A stretch of DNA of 10,288 nt, taken from contig JASHXW010000484.1 in assembly GCA_030043395.1 (NCBI GenBank), positions 1 to 10,288 on the forward strand. Direction: 5' to 3'. This stretch comes from Streptosporangiaceae bacterium (GTDB lineage: Bacteria; Actinomycetota; Actinomycetes; Streptosporangiales; Streptosporangiaceae). The notes beneath the pieces are model-generated. The model ran no database searches. It was given only the letters and a program-made list of their open reading frames with translations, and had not been told where the DNA came from. The position numbers and the translations under genes are program-made. Positions 6,714 through 10,288 of the stretch are shown here, piece after piece. Within the stretch, counting starts at the first letter, position 1; each line of letters begins with the position of its first letter.

Positions 6714-7774
6714 CGCGGGTCGCGAGCATGTCCGTGCGGGCACTGCGACTTGCGATGCCCGTGCCCTGGGGACCGGATCGCGCTCACCAGCATGTCGTCG
6801 TGACCGAGTTGCGGAGCACCGACGGCGCGACTGGGTGCGGTTTCAGCTGGACCGTGGACGCCGGGTCGCAGGCCATCCAGGCGATGCTGGCGGCCGACTG
6901 CCGCGGGGTGCTCGAGGGCGGTCCAGTGGCACCAGAGCCCGTGTGGGACCGCCTGCGCTGGCACTTGCGGGAAGCGGGCAGCGGCATCGCGACGCTGGCC
7001 ATGGCCGCGATCGACATCGGCTTGTGGGACATGCGGGCGAGAGCGGCAGGGCTCAGCCTCGCCGAGCTGATCGGCCCACGCAGGGAGGCAGTCCCGGTGT
7101 ATGCCAGCGGCGTGAACAGGCACCTGCCGCTCGACCAGCTCACCGAGCAGGTCAGCCGCTGGGTGCACGACGGCCACAGCCGCGTGAAGATCAAGGTAGG
7201 CCTGCCGAGCCTGGAAGAAGACCTGGAGCGGGTAGCGGCCGTGCGGCGGGTGATCGGCCAGCGACGGCTGCTCATGCTCGACGCCAACCAGCTCTGGGAT
7301 ATGCCGGCCGCCCGTCGTGCCGCGAGGGCCCTCGCGGCCTTCGACGTGTACTGGCTCGAGGAGCCGCTAGCCGCCGAGGACACGCGCGGCTATGCCCGGC
7401 TGCGCGCCGACATCGACATCCCGGTGGCTGCCGGGGAGAGCCTGTTCTCCGAGGCGCAGTTCCTTGATCTGCTGATGGCGCATGGCTGCGACTACATCCA
7501 GCCGAATGTGTGCCGAGTCGGCGGCATCACGCCCTTCTTGCGCATTGTCAGTCTCGCCCGCGCATTCGGCATTCCTGTCATGCCGCACTTGCTGCCGGAC
7601 ATTTCCGGCCAGCTTGCGCGGTGCCTCCCGATGCAAGCCTTCGTCGAGGACATCGACCATGGCTCGTTCGCCGATCTCGGTGCGTTGACCCGGCCGGCCT
7701 TCGTCGTGGCAGGCGACAGCCTGCGCGTTGAGCCCGGAACTGGCCACGGGCTTGACTTCCGGAATGCCGCATAA
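6710..7774 (+). CDS. Mandelate racemase/muconate lactonizing enzyme family protein, possibly aldarolactone cycloisomerase
   Basis: Enolase-superfamily enzyme of 354 aa: a capping domain (1-125) and a TIM barrel (about 130-340). The catalytic KxK is Lys160 and Lys162 (VKIKVG). Metal ligands are Asp191 (LMLDANQ), Glu217 (WLEEPL) and Glu243 (AAGES). His293 (MPHLL) and Glu313 match MR His297 and Glu317. All of these residues are offset by four from Pseudomonas mandelate racemase. The residue matching MR Asp270, normally paired with the His, is Asn266 in QPNVCRVGG. Next to udh, the likely substrate is galactaro- or glucarolactone (D-galactarolactone cycloisomerase type) or the aldaric acid (dehydratase type); the sequence alone does not decide. 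The start is ATG 6710, overlapping the udh stop; ATG 6728 is an alternative. Confidence 0.85.
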   Translation: MTRVASMSVRALRLAMPVPWGPDRAHQHVVVTELRSTDGATGCGFSWTVDAGSQAIQAMLAADCRGVLEGGPVAPEPVWDRLRWHLREAGSGIATLAMAAIDIGLWDMRARAAGLSLAELIGPRREAVPVYASGVNRHLPLDQLTEQVSRWVHDGHSRVKIKVGLPSLEEDLERVAAVRRVIGQRRLLMLDANQLWDMPAARRAARALAAFDVYWLEEPLAAEDTRGYARLRADIDIPVAAGESLFSEAQFLDLLMAHGCDYIQPNVCRVGGITPFLRIVSLARAFGIPVMPHLLPDISGQLARCLPMQAFVEDIDHGSFADLGALTRPAFVVAGDSLRVEPGTGHGLDFRNAA

Positions 7775-7786
7775 TCGCGACGCTTC

Positions 7787-7951
7787 ATGATTGCGCCCGG
7801 CAATTCCGTCGCAATTGAGCAAGCGATGCGGTTACTTGAGGCTGAAATGGCGCGAGCAAATTACGCCCGAAATATGTGGCAGTCATTGGAAACGTGCCGT
7901 GGTAATCAGCAGCGGGTGATCATTTGGCCGCAAGAAACCGGGCAGACGTAG
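7787..7951 (+). CDS. Doubtful 54-residue open frame
   Basis: ATG 7787 opens 54 codons (MIAPGNSVAIEQAMRLLEAE...) that end in TAG 7949-7951, whose last base is the first base of the hairpin stem. The middle (about 8-36) could form an amphipathic helix. Against it being a gene: no Shine-Dalgarno, many A/T-ending codons (TTA, AAT, GAA, CAA) unlike the neighbours, and no family I recognise. It may be chance openness in a less GC-rich spacer, or recently acquired DNA. Confidence 0.18.
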   Translation: MIAPGNSVAIEQAMRLLEAEMARANYARNMWQSLETCRGNQQRVIIWPQETGQT

Positions 7952-7989
7952 TGAAGGCCCCTCCATGTATGAGATGGAGGGGCCTTCAC
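7951..7989. repeat. Perfect 16-bp-stem hairpin, terminator-like or dispersed palindrome
   Basis: GTGAAGGCCCCTCCAT (7951-7966) is the exact reverse complement of 7974-7989, with the 7-base loop GTATGAG. It lies 176 bp beyond the enolase-superfamily stop, between convergent genes, and has no U-tract, so a bidirectional terminator of the actinobacterial (tailless) kind or an intergenic palindromic repeat are both possible. Confidence 0.7.
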
Positions 7990-8204
7990 CGGCCCGGGTG
8001 CGCGAGCGAGCCGATGACTCGGCGGCCGGTGCGCTGCCCAGCCACCACCGGTAATGAGGCACCGTCCGAGTGCCGGTCTCCCGTCACCCCGACGTTCTCC
8101 GGAGTGCTCCGGGGATTGGCCCGCCATCGGTGGTGAGAGAATTTCTACTGCTACTGGGCGGGTGCGCACAAGGTCTTTCGGCGAGTAATTCCAAGGTTCT
8201 TTGG

Positions 8205-8276
8205 CCGTCCACCGGCTGTCCACAAGATTCGCACCCTTATCCACCGCGGACCGCCGCATTCCTCAAATTGTCCACA
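8205..8276 (+). other. Cluster of four DnaA-box-like 9-mers
   Basis: CCGTCCACC (8205), CTGTCCACA (8216), TTATCCACC (8237) and TTGTCCACA (8268) lie in the same orientation. The last is a perfect match to the TTGTCCACA box of high-GC actinomycetes; the second and third deviate at one position from TTGTCCACA or TTATCCACA, and the first is weak. Start-to-start distances are 11, 21 and 31 bp, close to one, two and three helical turns. No dnaA, dnaN or other origin gene is adjacent in the window, so a DnaA-binding locus outside oriC is more likely than an origin. Confidence 0.5.
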
Positions 8277-8369
8277 AGTTCATGCACAGCCTCGCGGTGC
8301 GGCGATGCTCGTCGCGTGGGCGAAGGGCCAGGCAGGCTGGCGCGGATCGGGATCCGGGTGAGCGCTAGG

Positions 8370-9257
8370 TCAGGGCTGCCCGGCCAGGGCCGTGAGGTCG
8401 GCGATGATGTCGGGGAGCCTGGCGGCAACGAGCGTGAGGTGCCCATCGCCGGGCAGCAGGTGCGCGCTGGCGCCGGGTATCCGGCTGGCGAGCCACTGGC
8501 CGTGGGCGTGCGGCACCATCGCGTCCAGGTCACCCTGCCAGACCGACACTGGCGTGGCGATCTGGCCGGCCGTGAATCCCCAGCCCGAGGTGAACGCCAG
8601 GTCGTCATCTCGCCAGCCCGCGATGCCGGTGCTGAGGGCGGCGCGGAAGGAGTCCGCGAGGTAGTCGGCGAACTGGCCGGCCAGCACGGCCCGGTCGGCG
8701 GCTGTCACCAGCCCGCCAAGCCCCGCGGCGAGCTCATCGCCGGTGACGTGGGCAAGCTCTTCAGCAGCGACGCCCAGGAACGCGGTCAGGGGCTCAGGGC
8801 CGGCCTCGGCGGCAGCGAACTCCGCATGGTTCTCTTCCGCCATGCCTGCCAGCCAGTCCAGGCCGTCGGCGTCTCTGGGGGCAACGCCGGCGATGCTGGC
8901 CGCTGCCAGGCAGCGGCCAGGCAGCAGCGCTGCGCAGGCCAGCGCATGCGGCCCGCCGCCGGACCAGCCCGCTGTCAGGAAGCTGCTTGCTCCGAGCTGG
9001 TCGAGTATCGCCGCGACGTCGCCCGCAGCATCAGCGACCGTTCTGCCCGGCTGCGGACTGGAGTTCCCGTAGCCAGGGCGGGCGTACTGGATCAGTCGCA
9101 GGCCCGCCGCAGCGGCGGCGTCGATCAGGGAAACCACCGGCACGAGGCCGCCCGGCGTTCCGGTGTGGAACACCAGCGGCAGCGCATCGGAAGGCCCGCC
9201 AGCGAGTACGTCGACGGACCGGCCGTCACCGAGTTCCAGGGCGAAGCGCTCGGTCAT
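8370..9257 (-). CDS. Alpha/beta-fold hydrolase
   Basis: Predicted cytoplasmic serine hydrolase of 295 aa with a complete catalytic triad: Ser99 in the elbow GWSGGG, Asp245 in WQGDLDAMVP and His273 in GDGHLTL. An N-terminal oxyanion-type segment, VFHTGTPGG (29-37), replaces the commoner HG motif, and YARPGYGNSS (58-67) matches the family's D-x-R-G-x-G-x-S region. A helical lid of about 90 residues (125-215) is rich in Ala and acidic residues. I chose ATG 9257 (MTERFALEL) because homology-like sequence begins there; the frame is open up to 9371 with no conserved content. No Shine-Dalgarno precedes ATG 9257, so a leaderless mRNA is possible. The substrate is unknown. It is divergent from the small gene at 9434. 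Confidence 0.9.
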   Translation of the reverse strand: MTERFALELGDGRSVDVLAGGPSDALPLVFHTGTPGGLVPVVSLIDAAAAAGLRLIQYARPGYGNSSPQPGRTVADAAGDVAAILDQLGASSFLTAGWSGGGPHALACAALLPGRCLAAASIAGVAPRDADGLDWLAGMAEENHAEFAAAEAGPEPLTAFLGVAAEELAHVTGDELAAGLGGLVTAADRAVLAGQFADYLADSFRAALSTGIAGWRDDDLAFTSGWGFTAGQIATPVSVWQGDLDAMVPHAHGQWLASRIPGASAHLLPGDGHLTLVAARLPDIIADLTALAGQP

Positions 9258-9366
9258 GAGGGACAGTATTCCGCAAGGTGGCTCATACGCCGGGCCAGCA
9301 GCCTTCCCGCTGGGGGGACGAAGCGTAGCCCGGTCTGTTCTAGATCTCGCGTAGTCTCGGGCGAAG

Positions 9367-9402
9367 GACAAGTTCTTGCCCGATTCCGGGCAAGAACTTG
9401 TC
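9367..9402. promoter_or_regulatory. Perfect 16-bp-arm palindrome in a divergent intergenic region
   Basis: GACAAGTTCTTGCCCG (9367-9382) is the exact reverse complement of 9387-9402, with the 4-base centre ATTC. It lies 109 bp before the hydrolase ATG and 31 bp before ATG 9434. Because it sits upstream of both genes it is not a plain 3' terminator for either. It could be an operator, a leader hairpin or attenuator of the plus-strand genes, or a mobile palindrome. Confidence 0.6.
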
Positions 9403-9433
9403 GTTGGCGGTTAACAGAAAGCAGTATGGGCCA

Positions 9434-9733
9434 ATGCTCAGTGCTGGTTCCCAACCCAGCGCCAGCGCGATCAACCTCGATCCTGACCTGGTCGGCCGGG
9501 TGGCTGCGTCAGCCGGGTTGTCCGCAGGCGAGGCAGCCAGGGTCGTAGCGGACGTGCTCGCCTGGTATCGCGAGCCCCTCGAGGACTTCGTCAGGCGGCG
9601 GCACGCCCACCACCAGGCATACGGGCTCAAGAACGCGGAGACCTTCGCGCTCATCGCCGCGGAGCTCACCGGGCGCGTGGTGGCCGCTCCTGAGCTGTCG
9701 CAGCGCCAGCTGCGCCGGATCGTTTACGGCTAG
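9434..9733 (+). CDS. Small conserved-looking protein upstream of glmS
   Basis: A soluble all-helical protein of about 99 aa, with no signal peptide, membrane helix or cysteine. After a short Ser/Ala leader (1-14) come three or four helices. The second half carries FVRRRHAHHQAYGLKNAETFALIAAEL and ends in LSQRQLRRIVYG. His- and Arg-rich clusters suggest nucleic-acid or metal contact, but I do not recognise a named family, although the 'LS-RQ-RR--YG' ending seems familiar from unannotated bacterial proteins. The start is ATG 9434; TTG 9398 in the same frame would extend through the right arm of the palindrome. Only a weak GGG precedes the ATG. It ends 27 bp before glmS on the same strand, so they are probably co-transcribed. 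Codon use is typical of the neighbours. Confidence 0.7.
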   Translation: MLSAGSQPSASAINLDPDLVGRVAASAGLSAGEAARVVADVLAWYREPLEDFVRRRHAHHQAYGLKNAETFALIAAELTGRVVAAPELSQRQLRRIVYG

Positions 9734-9760
9734 AGGGCTCGACAGCCAGGAGGGCAGACC

Positions 9761-10288
9761 ATGTGCGGAATCGTTGGCTACATCGGGCACCAGAACGCTG
9801 TCCCGATCCTGATGGAGGGACTGTCCAGGCTGGAGTACCGCGGCTACGACTCGGCCGGGATCGCCGTGCTTACGCCGCGGGGTACCCAGGTCTACCGCCG
9901 GGTCGGCCGGGTCCGGGACCTGGAGGCCGAGCTGCCGCGCAGGCTGACCGGCAAGACCGGCATCGGCCACACGCGCTGGGCCACGCACGGCCCTGTGACC
10001 GAGGCCAACGCGCATCCGCACCGCAGCGAGGACAGCCGGATCTGCGTCGTGCACAACGGCATCATCGACAACGCGATGGACCTGCGCGCAGCCCTGGTGG
10101 CCAGGGGCGCCACGTTCACCTCGGAGACCGATACTGAGGTCCTCGCGCACCTCATCGCGCGATCGGACGCCGAGACGCTCGAGGCTGCCGTGCTCGGCGC
10201 CCTGAACCTCATCACGGGCACCTACGCCATAGCGGTAGCCGACGAGCATCAGCCGGACCGGATCGTGGTCGCCAGGAACGGCTCGCCG
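9761..10288 (+). CDS. glmS: Glutamine--fructose-6-phosphate aminotransferase, N-terminal part (cut by window edge)
   Basis: The first 176 codons of GlmS, which makes glucosamine-6-phosphate from fructose-6-phosphate and glutamine for peptidoglycan and other amino sugars. The class II glutamine amidotransferase domain is clear. MCGIVGYIG gives the N-terminal nucleophile Cys once Met is removed, followed by LEYRGYDSAG, GHTRWATHG, VHNGII and SETDTEVLAHLI. A strong ribosome binding site, AGGAGG, lies 7 bases before ATG 9761. Full-length GlmS is about 600 aa, so the isomerase (SIS) domains lie beyond the window. The frame is intact to the last base. It follows the small gene at 9434 by 27 bp. Confidence 0.96.
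   Translation, partial: MCGIVGYIGHQNAVPILMEGLSRLEYRGYDSAGIAVLTPRGTQVYRRVGRVRDLEAELPRRLTGKTGIGHTRWATHGPVTEANAHPHRSEDSRICVVHNGIIDNAMDLRAALVARGATFTSETDTEVLAHLIARSDAETLEAAVLGALNLITGTYAIAVADEHQPDRIVVARNGSP

Larger units (their letters stand above)
7775..8369. other. About 600-bp spacer without a confident gene
   Basis: The spacer lies between the converging ends of the enolase-superfamily gene and the alpha/beta hydrolase gene. It is less GC-rich than its surroundings at 7775-7950 and 8135-8285. It contains the doubtful 54-codon frame, the perfect hairpin at 7951-7989 and the DnaA-box-like cluster at 8205-8276. A small imperfect palindrome, CGGATC-GG-GATCCG, lies at 8343-8356. I see no tRNA, no transposase remnant and no CRISPR-like repeat. 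Confidence 0.6.

Noticed and set aside
5817..6743. Minus-strand frame of 308 codons
   Set aside because: Antisense to udh, which has clear Rossmann and YxxxK motifs.
8205..8276. Chromosomal origin (oriC)
   Set aside because: Too few boxes and no dnaA, dnaN, gyrB or rpmH nearby; kept only as a DnaA-box cluster.
8070..9548. Long plus-strand open frame of 492 codons
   Set aside because: It is opposite the alpha/beta hydrolase with a full catalytic triad and runs through the DnaA-box spacer and the palindrome; its content is low-complexity and typical of GC-rich shadow frames.
9763..10137. Plus-strand frame of 124 codons at the right end
   Set aside because: Out of frame with glmS, whose own frame starts at ATG 9761 and stays open to the window edge.

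Overview
The window is high-GC DNA with GTG/TTG starts, strong G/C third-position bias and tightly packed genes, typical of an actinomycete. The SigK/RskA/MPT83-type locus points the same way, but the genus cannot be told from the sequence. I see eleven well-supported protein genes, one of them (glmS) cut by the right edge, plus one doubtful 54-codon frame.

Left third (53-4381): a SigK-type locus. On the minus strand, sigK (GTG 2126) and rskA overlap by one base, and a FAS1-domain lipoprotein resembling mycobacterial MPT83/MPT70 follows. Divergently, on the plus strand, lie a membrane-anchored molybdopterin oxidoreductase of the sulfite-oxidase fold and a HAD-family hydrolase. The intergenic region of about 90 bp carries two back-to-back promoter-like elements of the same design: CCAA(T/G)CC, 15-16 bp, ACGAAT, 7 bp, GTG. 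Both fit leaderless SigK promoters. My reading is a self-contained redox-responsive regulon: the sigma factor keeps the cysteine pair used as a redox switch in M. tuberculosis SigK, RskA keeps its zinc-type motif, and the targets are an envelope lipoprotein and an exported oxidoreductase.

Middle (4398-5628): two minus-strand genes. One encodes a small secreted protein with the repeat of the COG4315/PF03640 type. The other encodes an alpha/beta-hydrolase-like protein whose nucleophile elbow is destroyed.

Right-middle (5880-7774): a two-gene sugar-acid operon, uronate dehydrogenase (udh) overlapping by four bases a mandelate-racemase-type enolase-superfamily enzyme. Together they fit oxidative uronate catabolism. 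The enolase enzyme has Asn in place of the usual dyad Asp.

Gap (7775-8369): about 600 bp without a confident gene. It holds a perfect 16-bp-stem hairpin and a cluster of four DnaA-box-like 9-mers in one orientation, phased at 11, 21 and 31 bp.

Right end (8370-10288): an alpha/beta hydrolase on the minus strand, a divergent intergenic region with a second perfect 16-bp-stem palindrome, a small conserved-looking protein, and the start of glmS behind a strong ribosome binding site.
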